Of a stretch of DNA of 64,000 nt, positions 56,719 through 64,000 are shown in pieces. Numbering within the stretch: position 1 is the stretch's first letter; each line of letters opens with the position of its first letter. Made by a program: the position numbers and the translations under genes. The stretch covers positions 1-64,000 of the forward strand of contig JAZKBK010000006.1 in the NCBI GenBank assembly GCA_040388625.1. The letters are read 5' to 3'. This DNA is from Gemmatimonadota bacterium (lineage in GTDB: Bacteria; Gemmatimonadota; Gemmatimonadetes; Gemmatimonadales; Gemmatimonadaceae). The notes under the pieces were generated by a model. That model saw only the letters and a list, made by a program, of their open reading frames with translations, made no database searches and had not been told where the DNA came from.

Positions 56719-57611
56719 GATGCAACCCGCTCGGCGAATACGAACCCGAAGTACACGATGCTGATGATGCCGTTCATCGTGAAGAACGCCGCATCGAGTC
56801 GACTGATGTCACCAGGCTTCACGAGCGTGTGCTCGTACAGGAGGAGGCCGGCTGCGACGACGACACCGGCCGTGTAGATCGCGCCGCCGCCCACCGCGAA
56901 CCCCACCGACGCAAGCGCGATGATCGTGATCGCGTGCAGAACACGCGCTGTCAGCAGCGAGCCGCGCTCACCCCATCGGACAGGAATCGAGTGCAATGCG
57001 TTGCCGCGATCGAATTCGACGTCCTGAAGCGCGTAGAGAATGTCAAAACCCGCGACCCACGTCGCGACCGCGATCGCGAGCACACACAACATCCACCACG
57101 GACTGGCCCACGTCCCCGTTACCGCCAGATAACCGCCGACTGGCGCGATCGAGAGTCCCACGCCGAGCACAACGTGCGACCAGCGAGTGAATCGTTTGGT
57201 GAAGCTGTAGAAGAAGACCCAGCCCAGTGCGATCGGTGCCAGAAGAAAGCAGACGTGATTGAGCTCGAATGCGGCGAACAGGAACACGCCGCAGGCGACC
57301 GCGACCGCGATCATCGCCTCGGTAACGCCAAGCGCGCCGCTTGGCAGCTCACGCATCCGCGTTCGCGGATTCAGCGCATCGATTTCCCGATCCGCTATGC
57401 GGTTGAATCCCATCGCCGCGAACCGTGCCGCGGTGAACGCGATCACGACCCAGCCGACCTCCCGCAGCGTTACAGGCGTGTGATAACTCGCGAGCACGAC
57501 GCCGACGAGCGCGAAAGGCAACGCGAAAAGCGTGTGTGGAAGTTTCACGAAGTTCACGTACCTGACCACCCGCGATACACCATGAAATGTCTGCCCTTCG
57601 CGTGCTGTCAT
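56715..57611 (-). CDS. ubiA: UbiA-family prenyltransferase
   Basis: Inner-membrane aromatic prenyltransferase, 298 aa from ATG 57611 (overlapping the ubiD stop), with about eight hydrophobic helices. Two Asp motifs bind Mg-prenyl diphosphate: Asn70/Asp74/Asp78 in NRIADREID and D-x3-D in DILYALQDVEFD. In this cluster it would attach the isoprenoid tail of the quinone. 4-Hydroxybenzoate (UbiA) versus the futalosine-route aromatic (MqnP) cannot be decided from sequence alone. Confidence 0.92.
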   Translation of the reverse strand: MTAREGQTFHGVSRVVRYVNFVKLPHTLFALPFALVGVVLASYHTPVTLREVGWVVIAFTAARFAAMGFNRIADREIDALNPRTRMRELPSGALGVTEAMIAVAVACGVFLFAAFELNHVCFLLAPIALGWVFFYSFTKRFTRWSHVVLGVGLSIAPVGGYLAVTGTWASPWWMLCVLAIAVATWVAGFDILYALQDVEFDRGNALHSIPVRWGERGSLLTARVLHAITIIALASVGFAVGGGAIYTAGVVVAAGLLLYEHTLVKPGDISRLDAAFFTMNGIISIVYFGFVFAERVAS

Positions 57612-59080
57612 AGCCCGAGCTCGCTCCACATCGCGTCGACCCGTGCTTTCGTGGCGTCGTCCATCGCGATTCGGGCCGGCCAGTTGCGCGTGAATCCTTC
57701 CTCGGGAAACTTGCGCGTCGCGTCTATCCCCATCTTGGATCCATATGTGAATGCTCTGCTCGAATGATCCAGAACGTCCATCGGCCCCATTGTAAAGCGA
57801 GTATCGCGCTCGGGATCGATGTTATTCAGCGCAACCCACCATGCCTCGAACGGGTTGCGAACGTCCACGTCTTTGTCCACGATCACGAGCACCTTCGCGA
57901 GTGACATGAGTCCCTGCCCCCACATGGCGTTCATCACCTTGTACGCCTGCCCCGGGTACTGCTTGTCGATCGAAACGAAGACGAGATTGTGGAATATCCC
58001 TTCCGCGGGCATGTGGTAGTCCACGATTTCCGGGATCGTCAGCTTGAGCAGCGGCAGGAAGATCCGCTCGGTGGCATGGCCGAGGTAATAATCCTCCATC
58101 GGCGGCACGCCGACGATGGTCGTTGAATAGACCGCATCTCTGCGCATCGTCACAGCCGTGACGTGAACGCGCGGATAGTAATCGGCCTCACTGTAGAATC
58201 CAGTATGATCTCCGAACGGACCCTCGACTACGAGATCTTCCGAAGGATCGATGTATCCCTCGAACACAAAATCCGCCTCGGCCGGCACTTCCAGGTCGCA
58301 TGTAACAGCTTTTACCAGCGACACTGGCTCCTTGCGAAGGAATCCTGCAAAGATGAACTCGTCCACCGTGGGTGGCAGCGGAGCGGACGCCGAGTAGATC
58401 GACGCCGGATCGGCGCCAACCGCGATGCACACGGGCATTCTCTCCCCGCGCGCGGCCATCTCGCGCCAGTGCGCGGCTCCCACCTTGTGGCGCTGCCAGT
58501 GCATCTTGAGCGTGTTGGGCGAGTCATACTGAACGCGATACATGCCGACGTTGCGTATTCCGCGCTTGGGATCCCGGGAAATCACCATCGGCAGCGTGAC
58601 GTACGGGCCGCCATCTTCGGGCCAGCAGGTAATGATTGGAATGTTGCGCAGATCTATCCTGTCGCCCTCGAGCACGATTTCCTGACAGTGCGCCGCACCG
58701 GAGCGAATGCGGGGAGGAAACTTGGCCACCTCCATCAACCGCGGAAGCAGAGACAGCTTGCCGATGATCCCTTCGGGAACTTTGAGGTCCATCAATGCGG
58801 TGATGCGCGCACCGATATCGTCCAGGTCCGTGACACCCAGCGCCATCGCCATCCGGCGCATGGATCCGAAGAGATTGATGGCAACCGGATATGTCGATCG
58901 GCGGCCGTCGTCCAGGATGACATTCTCGAACAGGAGTGCCTTTCCGCCGCCGGCCTGTTTCATCACTCTGTCGCTGATCTCGCACAGCTCGAGCTTCGCC
59001 TTCACCGCATGACGGATTCGCACAAGCTCACCCGCTCGTTCCAGCTCAGCAATGAAGTCACCAACCGAGTCGAGCGTCAT
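57608..59080 (-). CDS. ubiD: UbiD-family decarboxylase
   Basis: A 490-aa prenylated-FMN-dependent decarboxylase. The N-terminal domain has RRMAMALGVTDLDDIGARI. The prFMN site region has NVGMYRVQYDSPNTLKMHWQRHKVGAAH, VEGPFGDHTGFYSEADYYPRVHVTAVTMRRDAVY follows, and EEDYYLG-type residues come next. It lies in one strand-consistent run with ubiE (3 bp gap), ubiA (4-bp overlap) and ubiX. With UbiX it would decarboxylate the prenylated aromatic in ubiquinone or menaquinone (MqnL-type) synthesis. Confidence 0.93.
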   Translation of the reverse strand: MTLDSVGDFIAELERAGELVRIRHAVKAKLELCEISDRVMKQAGGGKALLFENVILDDGRRSTYPVAINLFGSMRRMAMALGVTDLDDIGARITALMDLKVPEGIIGKLSLLPRLMEVAKFPPRIRSGAAHCQEIVLEGDRIDLRNIPIITCWPEDGGPYVTLPMVISRDPKRGIRNVGMYRVQYDSPNTLKMHWQRHKVGAAHWREMAARGERMPVCIAVGADPASIYSASAPLPPTVDEFIFAGFLRKEPVSLVKAVTCDLEVPAEADFVFEGYIDPSEDLVVEGPFGDHTGFYSEADYYPRVHVTAVTMRRDAVYSTTIVGVPPMEDYYLGHATERIFLPLLKLTIPEIVDYHMPAEGIFHNLVFVSIDKQYPGQAYKVMNAMWGQGLMSLAKVLVIVDKDVDVRNPFEAWWVALNNIDPERDTRFTMGPMDVLDHSSRAFTYGSKMGIDATRKFPEEGFTRNWPARIAMDDATKARVDAMWSELGL

Positions 59081-59083
59081 CGG

Positions 59084-59833
59084 TTAGTGCTTCTCACCGA
59101 TGTGGATTGCGACCACGCCGAAAGTGTACGAGCGCCAGCGCACGGATTCAAAGCCTGCGTCGCGCATGCGCTGCGCAAGATCGATTTCCGACGGGAAGTG
59201 TGCAACGGATTTTGGAAGGTAGTTGTACGCACTGTGATGCCGCGCCACGGCGTTGCCGATGAGCGGGCAGAGATGATTGAAGTAAAGCCGATAGATCCAA
59301 CCGACCAATGGGTTCTGTGTAACACCGAATTCGAGAATGACAAAACATGCGCCGGGCCGCAGCACGCGATAGACCTCACGCAGCGCCGCGTTGAGATCCA
59401 CCACGTTCCGGATTCCAAAGACGACGATTGCACCGGCCGCGAACTCGTCGGTGAACGGAAGGTCCAGTGCGTCGGCAGTAACAGGCCGTACGACGTCGCG
59501 CGACACCTTTCCCAGTCCCGCGCGCAGCATCGGCTCGGCGAAATCAGCTGCGACGACGGAGCCATGGAAGTTCGCGAGCGACGCGATCTGCGACGAGATA
59601 TCGAGCGTTCCGGCGCACAGATCCAGATATGTCGCACCAGGATCGCGCGCGATATTGAGATCGCGTATCGCCTTCCGACGCCACCACTGATCCAGCCTGA
59701 AGCTGATGATCCGATTCACGCGATCGTAATGCGGGGCTATGTCGGAAAACATCTGCTTGACATAGCCCCTCTTCACCGCGGCACCGGTCGCAGCGGCGTC
59801 CGCGGTCGCGCGTTCGGTTTCCAGTGCCGTCAT
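59084..59833 (-). CDS. ubiE: Quinone methyltransferase UbiE/MenG
   Basis: SAM-dependent C-methyltransferase for demethylmenaquinone or the ubiquinone precursor. From ATG 59833 it is 249 aa. It has the UbiE signatures KQMFSDIAPHYDRVNRIISFRLDQWWRRKAI, SAM motif TYLDLCAGTLDIS (Asp-Leu-Cys-Ala-Gly-Thr-Gly form) and RVLRPGACFVILEFGVTQNP. It begins the ubiE-ubiD-ubiA-ubiX run; the upstream mrp gene is 48 bp away. Because ubiquinone-specific genes are absent, menaquinone is as likely. Confidence 0.93.
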   Translation of the reverse strand: MTALETERATADAAATGAAVKRGYVKQMFSDIAPHYDRVNRIISFRLDQWWRRKAIRDLNIARDPGATYLDLCAGTLDISSQIASLANFHGSVVAADFAEPMLRAGLGKVSRDVVRPVTADALDLPFTDEFAAGAIVVFGIRNVVDLNAALREVYRVLRPGACFVILEFGVTQNPLVGWIYRLYFNHLCPLIGNAVARHHSAYNYLPKSVAHFPSEIDLAQRMRDAGFESVRWRSYTFGVVAIHIGEKH

Positions 59834-59881
59834 GTCACCAAAGTTGCCCGCCGCGCCAGATACAGGCAAGCGGAGGATGTC

Positions 59882-60730
59882 TCAACTCGCGAATGACTGC
59901 CGCACGAGTCCTGCGAGCTGCGCGAGCGCCTTCGCCGCACCCGAGTCCGGCTCTGCGACGACGATCGGGCGTCCCGAATCGCCGCCCTCCAGCACGCGCG
60001 GATACAGCGGAATCTGAGCCAGCAGTGGCAGTCCGAGCGAGTCCGCCAACTTCTGTCCTCCCCCCGATCCGAACAACGCACTTGGTTTTCCACAGTGCGG
60101 GCACTCGAAATAGGACATGTTTTCGACGATGCCGATTATTGGAACGCCCACACGCTCGAACATCTTCGCGCCACGCAGCGCGTCGCCGGCCGCCACATCC
60201 TGCGGAGTGGTAACGACCAGCGATCCATGCACGTGAGTCGCCTGCACGAGCGATAGCTGTGCGTCACCGGTGCCCGGAGGCATATCGACGATGAGATAGT
60301 CGAGCTTGCCCCACGCGACGTCGCGGAGGAATTGATTGATCACCTTCATGATGATGGGTCCACGCCAGATCGCCGGCTGGTCCGGAGGAACGAGAAACCC
60401 AAGCGATACGACGCGGACGCCGAAGGCTTCGTGCGGCACCATCCTGTCGTGGTTGTCGAGGCGCGGCGGGCCGTCCAGTCCCAGCATGCGCGGCACGTTT
60501 GGACCGTAGATGTCTGCGTCCATTATTCCCACGCGAGCGCCGTCCCTTGCCAGCGCGACCGCGAGATTGACTGCGACGGTGGACTTGCCCACACCGCCCT
60601 TTCCGCTCGAAACGGCAATGATGTTGCCGAGGTCAGGGAAGGCAACCGGAGTCGGCGGTGCGACCGTTTTCGGGGTGGGAGCCTGATCCATTACCGGAAG
60701 CGCGCGGCCCCGGGGAGTGTCTTCTGTCAT
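59882..60730 (-). CDS. mrp: Mrp/ApbC-family Fe-S carrier ATPase
   Basis: P-loop ATPase that binds and transfers Fe-S clusters. From ATG 60730 it is 282 aa. The deviant Walker A is [45 protein letters not shown] and [12 protein letters not shown] (CxxC for cluster ligation) are also present. It lacks the N-terminal MIP18/DUF59 domain of many Mrp proteins. Its promoter is divergent from padR. Confidence 0.95.
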   Translation of the reverse strand: MTEDTPRGRALPVMDQAPTPKTVAPPTPVAFPDLGNIIAVSSGKGGVGKSTVAVNLAVALARDGARVGIMDADIYGPNVPRMLGLDGPPRLDNHDRMVPHEAFGVRVVSLGFLVPPDQPAIWRGPIIMKVINQFLRDVAWGKLDYLIVDMPPGTGDAQLSLVQATHVHGSLVVTTPQDVAAGDALRGAKMFERVGVPIIGIVENMSYFECPHCGKPSALFGSGGGQKLADSLGLPLLAQIPLYPRVLEGGDSGRPIVVAEPDSGAAKALAQLAGLVRQSFAS

Positions 60731-60929
60731 ACCCAAATGTAAATGCTGCCGTCGCCATCCCGCGGCACGACGCCTCTGCGTCGGCGCCTGGGAGCCCACC
60801 GGAATGCTCATCTGCGCGAACGAGGGAATCCCTGCGCTCGATCTCCGGGTCCAACGAGTGACCGGAACGCCTCGACGACGGGTCGGTTCCAGTCTTCGCG
60901 GGAAGGGCGAGGGGCCGATCCCTACCCCC

Positions 60930-60996
60930 TTGACCCGATATAACACCGATATATCTTAGACCTAACGATATATCGTACGATATATCAAACTATATC
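60930..60996 (+). promoter_or_regulatory. PadR promoter with an array of GATATATC operators
   Basis: A -35-like TTGACC (60930-60935) and TATCTT (60952-60957) are 16 bases apart. Three exact GATATATC boxes lie at 60948, 60967 and 60979, plus degenerate GATATAAC (60937) and TATATC (60991). The second and third boxes flank GTAC to make a perfect 20-bp palindrome (60967-60986). The array lies in front of padR, the usual place for autoregulatory PadR sites. Confidence 0.65.
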
Positions 60997-61014
60997 TTCG
61001 AGAGGAAGTCAATC

Positions 61015-61593
61015 ATGCCAGGATTTGATTGCGGCGCCGGCTGGATGCGCAGAGGGATGTGGAAGGGAAACTGGGGCTTCGATGGCTCCCAGTTCTGGGG
61101 AGCCGGCCCGTGGCGTCCACGCGGCGGACCGCGTAGCGCTCGCGTGTTCGACCAGGGCGACCTCAAGTACGTGATCCTGCAATTGCTGGTCGAGAAGCCG
61201 CGCCACGGCTACGAGATCATCAAGGCAATCGAGGAGCGCTTTGGCGGGGCGTACTCGCCAAGCCCGGGGACCGTATACCCCACGCTCACGATGCTGGAAG
61301 ACATGGGGTACGCCCGCGTGACGCCTGAAGAGAGCGGCAAGAAGGTGTACGAGATAACTGACGAAGGTCGCAAGTATCTCGAAGAGAATCGCTCGGCAGT
61401 CGATGATATCTTCTCACGGATCACCGAGTTCGCGCAGAGCATATTTGGTGAGCCGATGATGCAGGTACATCGCGCCATGAAGGATGTGGGACGCGCCGTG
61501 TACGTTCAGAACGCGAAGCGGACTCCGGAGCAGCTCAAGCGCATCTCGGATATCCTCGAGCGTGCTGCCGCGGAAATCTCGACGGTCGTCTAG
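61015..61593 (+). CDS. PadR-family transcriptional regulator with Gly/Trp-rich N-terminal tail
   Basis: A 192-aa regulator. Residues 1-45 are unusual: MPGFDCGAGWMRRGMWKGNW..., Gly-, Trp- and Arg-rich. A typical PadR winged helix follows (DLKYVILQLLVEKPRHGYEIIKAIEERF...PSPGTVYPTLTMLEDMGYARVTPEESGKKVYEITDEGRKYL) and then a helical dimerisation tail. Gly/Trp-rich tails precede the HTH in some multidrug or metal-linked PadR proteins. GAGAGGAAG lies just before the ATG. An operator array precedes it, a strong terminator follows, and it is probably autoregulated. The target genes are unknown. Confidence 0.92.
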   Translation: MPGFDCGAGWMRRGMWKGNWGFDGSQFWGAGPWRPRGGPRSARVFDQGDLKYVILQLLVEKPRHGYEIIKAIEERFGGAYSPSPGTVYPTLTMLEDMGYARVTPEESGKKVYEITDEGRKYLEENRSAVDDIFSRITEFAQSIFGEPMMQVHRAMKDVGRAVYVQNAKRTPEQLKRISDILERAAAEISTVV

Positions 61594-61622
61594 CTGCACA
61601 ACCGGTCGCCGTCAGCAGACGG

Positions 61623-61655
61623 AAAAGCCCGTGCAATCGATGCACGGGCTTTTTC
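61623..61655 (+). terminator. Rho-independent terminator of padR
   Basis: AAAAGCCCGTGCA (61623-61635) pairs with TGCACGGGCTTTT (61641-61653) and runs into TTTTT. It lies 30 bases after the padR stop. Confidence 0.92.
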
Positions 61656-61729
61656 CTTTCGCCTGGCTCACTCGGGAAGACGCGGCTCTGCAAACGCCGG
61701 CCACGGGCGAACGCCCGCGACCGCAACAA

Positions 61730-63262
61730 TTAGCGACGTGCAGTCGCGTCGCTGGTCAAGAGCCGATCCGTTATCATGTCCGCCATGCGTGCGGCGTCCG
61801 CCGTCGGGTCGTTCGTCAGCACGATCACTACGGCGTGCCTGTCCGGAATCCGTACGAACGCGTCGCGCTTGCCATCGGCTGCACCGAACGCGGAAAGCCG
61901 CGCCACGCCATGGTACGTGTCTGGTTGCCAACCCTTCGCGTGGTCTGCGCCGGCGTAGCTCCGTGGGTCTTCGAGTCCCAGCGCGAGTCGATAAAGTTCG
62001 TCCACATCGGATTCCACTCTACCGTCCGCTGTCGCTACCGTTCGATGCAGGCCGATCGGCACACCCAGCTGACGCGTGACGCAAGCCTGAAGTGGCGTTG
62101 ACGGTGCGGCCACTCGCGCACCCGCACCGGTTTCACCAGCCTGCGCACGATCGGCATTGGCCGCCGGCAGTTGCGCGCACAGCGCCGAAAATACCGCCGA
62201 CATCGCGCCAAGTTGAAACTGAGGAAGCGTTGTAGTCGGCATGTACTTCGTCTGCGGCGGCACGCCGTAGGACCGGTCGACGAACACCTCGCCGTTCTGC
62301 GCGACGAGCACCGTTGCGCCGCCCGCGGTCGGATCATCGTATTTGCGGAAGAGCGAGTCGACGAATGCAGCACTTACGCGTGGATCGTCGGCAGCACGGT
62401 GCAGTACGTGGCGAGCGCCAAGGTCATACCTGTCACCTGGATGCAACGTGAGAAACGGCTTGCCGGAATCCGTCGCATCCCTGCCGCCATACACGAATGC
62501 CTTGTCGCGGCCGATGACAGTCGCCGTATCACCGCGCACTACCCACGCCGTTCCTTCGTCCTCGGACATCCCGAGCAGATTCGGGTGCGACGTCATGATC
62601 GAGTCGGCGAGATCGGCCAGGCGCTCCCGGGCGACGACATGCTGGTCGATTCCAACGTTGCGCAGATACGCGAATCCCTTCTCATAGCCTGGATAGGCCA
62701 TGATCCGGTTGTCGTTCGATGGCGCACCCCGAATGAGGAAGTCGCCGAGTATCGACGCACCAGCCGACGATCCGCCGACGACGCCACCGCGGGCGAGTAC
62801 GTCTCTGAATGCCTGCTCCGTCTTCGTACCAGCGTATGCGTCGACGAGATGAAACTGTCTTCCACCCTCGAACCAGACGCCGCCAGCGTGCTCGAGCACC
62901 GCTGCGAACGAATCCGCGTCCGCAAGCTTCCGGTCTGTCGTGAAGAGAACGTGTACGTTCCTGGCGCCAGCGTTCTTCCACATGCGCGCTCCCGGCGCGT
63001 CCTGTCCGTACGATGCCGCGCCGCCAGCGTTCGGCACGTCGACGATCAGCGCGTCCGGTCCGCCTGCGGCCTTGATGAACGCGTCAGTTATCTCCGGGCC
63101 GAGCGCGCCGCCGCCAACCACGATCACTGTTCCGTGCGGGGGGCCGACTCTCGTTGCAGTTGATGTCTGAGCCTGCATGACGCCCGAGACGACAATCGCC
63201 GCGGCGATTATGCGATGAACGATGAACACACGCCCTCTCATCAAGGAAGTATTGCGGAACAT
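61730..63262 (-). CDS. Exported cyanophycinase-like S51 peptidase fused to an inactive beta-lactamase-like domain
   Basis: A 510-aa exported protein with a signal peptide (to MQAQ). The N-terminal domain (about 40-300) is a class I glutamine amidotransferase-like S51/cyanophycinase fold. It has VIVVGGGALGPEITD, a Gly-rich nucleophile elbow GGSSAGAS (Ser166) and WFEGGRQFHLVDAYAG. The C-terminal domain (about 310-500) matches the serine beta-lactamase/PBP fold in its ends (VLVAQNGEVFVDRSYG; VRIPDRHAVVIVLTN). The active site is lost, however: the SxxK position reads GAMSA and the HTG position AFG. A start at 63241 (ATG) is equally possible. It follows nrnA by 15 bp. Confidence 0.82.
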   Translation of the reverse strand: MFRNTSLMRGRVFIVHRIIAAAIVVSGVMQAQTSTATRVGPPHGTVIVVGGGALGPEITDAFIKAAGGPDALIVDVPNAGGAASYGQDAPGARMWKNAGARNVHVLFTTDRKLADADSFAAVLEHAGGVWFEGGRQFHLVDAYAGTKTEQAFRDVLARGGVVGGSSAGASILGDFLIRGAPSNDNRIMAYPGYEKGFAYLRNVGIDQHVVARERLADLADSIMTSHPNLLGMSEDEGTAWVVRGDTATVIGRDKAFVYGGRDATDSGKPFLTLHPGDRYDLGARHVLHRAADDPRVSAAFVDSLFRKYDDPTAGGATVLVAQNGEVFVDRSYGVPPQTKYMPTTTLPQFQLGAMSAVFSALCAQLPAANADRAQAGETGAGARVAAPSTPLQACVTRQLGVPIGLHRTVATADGRVESDVDELYRLALGLEDPRSYAGADHAKGWQPDTYHGVARLSAFGAADGKRDAFVRIPDRHAVVIVLTNDPTADAARMADMITDRLLTSDATARR

Positions 63263-63277
63263 TGCCGGTGGGCGCCG

Positions 63278-64000
63278 CTATTCCGCCGTAGCTGGCCCCA
63301 GATACAGTCGCGCCGCGGCGATCACGCGCTTCTGCACCTCGTCGAGACTGCCCTCCACCATTGCACCCGACGCCTTCACGTGCCCGCCGCCGCCGAATTG
63401 ATGCGCAAACTCGTTCGCGTCCACACCACGCGTGGTGCGAAATGAAATCTTCACGCGATTGTGGCCGAGGTCGCGAAAGAAGATCGCCATGCGCGTTCCG
63501 GCGACAGACCGCGCATGCTCCGCGATCCCTTCGAGATCCTCCGGCCGTACGTTGTGCTTCTCCGTCGCGCCAGCTGGAACCGATATCCACGTCAGACCGT
63601 AGGTCGAATCGACCTCGAGCGTTGCAAGCGCTTCGCGGAGCAACGTGAGACGGCCAACCGGCATCGACGCGTAAATGCGCTGGTACATCTCTTCGGGCTC
63701 GACACCTTCTGCCAGCAGCTGCGCCGCTACCGCGTGGCACCGCGGCGACGTGTTGCTGAAACGGAAGCCACCGGTATCGGTAACGAGCGCCACGTACAGT
63801 GAATTCGCAATCGCGGCCGTGATGTCGAACCCCAGCACGAGTCCAACGTCGTACACGAGCTCGCCAGTCGCGCACGCGGTCGTATCCGACAGTATCTCCT
63901 CACTCGGCGGGTCATCGCTCGGGACATGGTGATCGATCACCAGCTTCGGCACCTGGAGCCCGCGAACGACATCAGCGAGTTTTCCAAGTCTGCGAAGGTC
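63278..64000 (-). CDS. nrnA: DHH/DHHA1-family phosphoesterase, N-terminus beyond the window
   Basis: C-terminal part of an NrnA-type bifunctional oligoribonuclease/pAp phosphatase (3'-5' nanoRNase or cyclic-dinucleotide hydrolase). The frame is open to base 64000 (the reading DLRRLGKLADVVRGLQVPK precedes the visible motif). VIDHHVPSD contains the DHH metal site, followed by NSLYVALVTDTGGFRFSNTSP. The DHHA1 nucleotide-binding loop is QFGGGGHVKASGA. The N-terminal DHH blocks are outside the window. It precedes the cyanophycinase-like gene with a 15-bp gap. Confidence 0.9.
   Translation of the reverse strand, partial: DLRRLGKLADVVRGLQVPKLVIDHHVPSDDPPSEEILSDTTACATGELVYDVGLVLGFDITAAIANSLYVALVTDTGGFRFSNTSPRCHAVAAQLLAEGVEPEEMYQRIYASMPVGRLTLLREALATLEVDSTYGLTWISVPAGATEKHNVRPEDLEGIAEHARSVAGTRMAIFFRDLGHNRVKISFRTTRGVDANEFAHQFGGGGHVKASGAMVEGSLDEVQKRVIAAARLYLGPATAE

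Noticed and set aside
58163-59896. Long plus-strand open frame (577 codons) opposite ubiD and ubiE
   Set aside because: It mirrors the real minus-strand genes; the translation is Arg/His-rich without motifs, as expected for an antisense frame in GC-rich DNA.
56104-60730. Quinone genes as part of a photosynthesis gene cluster
   Set aside because: No bacteriochlorophyll, carotenoid or reaction-centre genes are visible on either side.

Overview
The window is dense, high-GC bacterial chromosome that reads like a Gram-negative of the Gemmatimonadota type. This is inferred from content: TonB-dependent and Oar-like receptors, secreted proteins with carboxypeptidase-regulatory domains, a large BNR/sortilin-like protein, a PEP-CTERM protein, LPS-core genes, and several key genes with no Shine-Dalgarno sequence. 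No rRNA, phage, transposase or CRISPR array is visible. Apart from one tRNA-Leu the content is protein-coding, with short intergenic spaces and many 4-bp ATGA/GTGA overlaps.

Layout. 0-9.2 kb is a proteostasis block: an HtrA-type protease, tRNA-Leu(UAG), a PAP2 phosphatase, then tig-clpP-clpX-lon. The clpP-clpX and clpX-lon gaps hold dispersed palindromic repeats, and a consensus CRP-type palindrome lies before clpX. 9.2-14.3 kb: engB, a lipoprotein, a hexapeptide acyltransferase, a thioredoxin-fold protein and a GspE-type ATPase fused in frame to a Nudix hydrolase. 14.3-21.1 kb is a cell-surface region: a CarboxypepD_reg protein, a TonB C-terminal remnant, a TonB receptor with a small Cys/His/Met-rich partner, and a predicted beta-barrel. 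21.1-24.5 kb is a trpE/LPS-kinase/heptosyltransferase operon whose start lies 15 bp from the divergent barrel gene. 24.6-30.9 kb (minus strand) has an Oar-like receptor ending in a Spy/CpxP-like domain, then maf, an amidohydrolase and dtd.

31-36.4 kb: acr3 with two ArsR-like operators, a metallophosphoesterase and an ABC exporter, then a tandem-cupredoxin lipoprotein and mscL with a zinc-ribbon tail. 36.5-42 kb: the BNR protein, two small membrane proteins and a PEP-mutase-like enzyme divergent from an ArsR-type regulator. 42-48.9 kb (minus strand): glmS, a secreted Pro/Asn-repeat protein, glmM, a PEP-CTERM protein and an HD-GYP response regulator. 48.9-54.3 kb is a plus-strand operon (trans-sulfuration enzyme, M48 protease, purD, mutM, UvrC-like nuclease). 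54.3-64 kb: a small acidic protein, a DUF4403 lipoprotein, the quinone cluster mrp-ubiE-ubiD-ubiA-ubiX, a PadR regulator behind an array of GATATATC boxes, a cyanophycinase-like protein with a dead beta-lactamase-like tail, and a DHH phosphoesterase cut by the window end.

Most genes are housekeeping or envelope functions. The parts that most merit a second look are three unusual fusions (GspE-Nudix, receptor-Spy, cyanophycinase-dead beta-lactamase), unusual operators (CRP-like before clpX, the PadR palindrome array, ArsR-like sites at acr3 with no linked arsR), repeat elements in the protease cluster, and signs of leaderless transcription at tig, lon and trpE.
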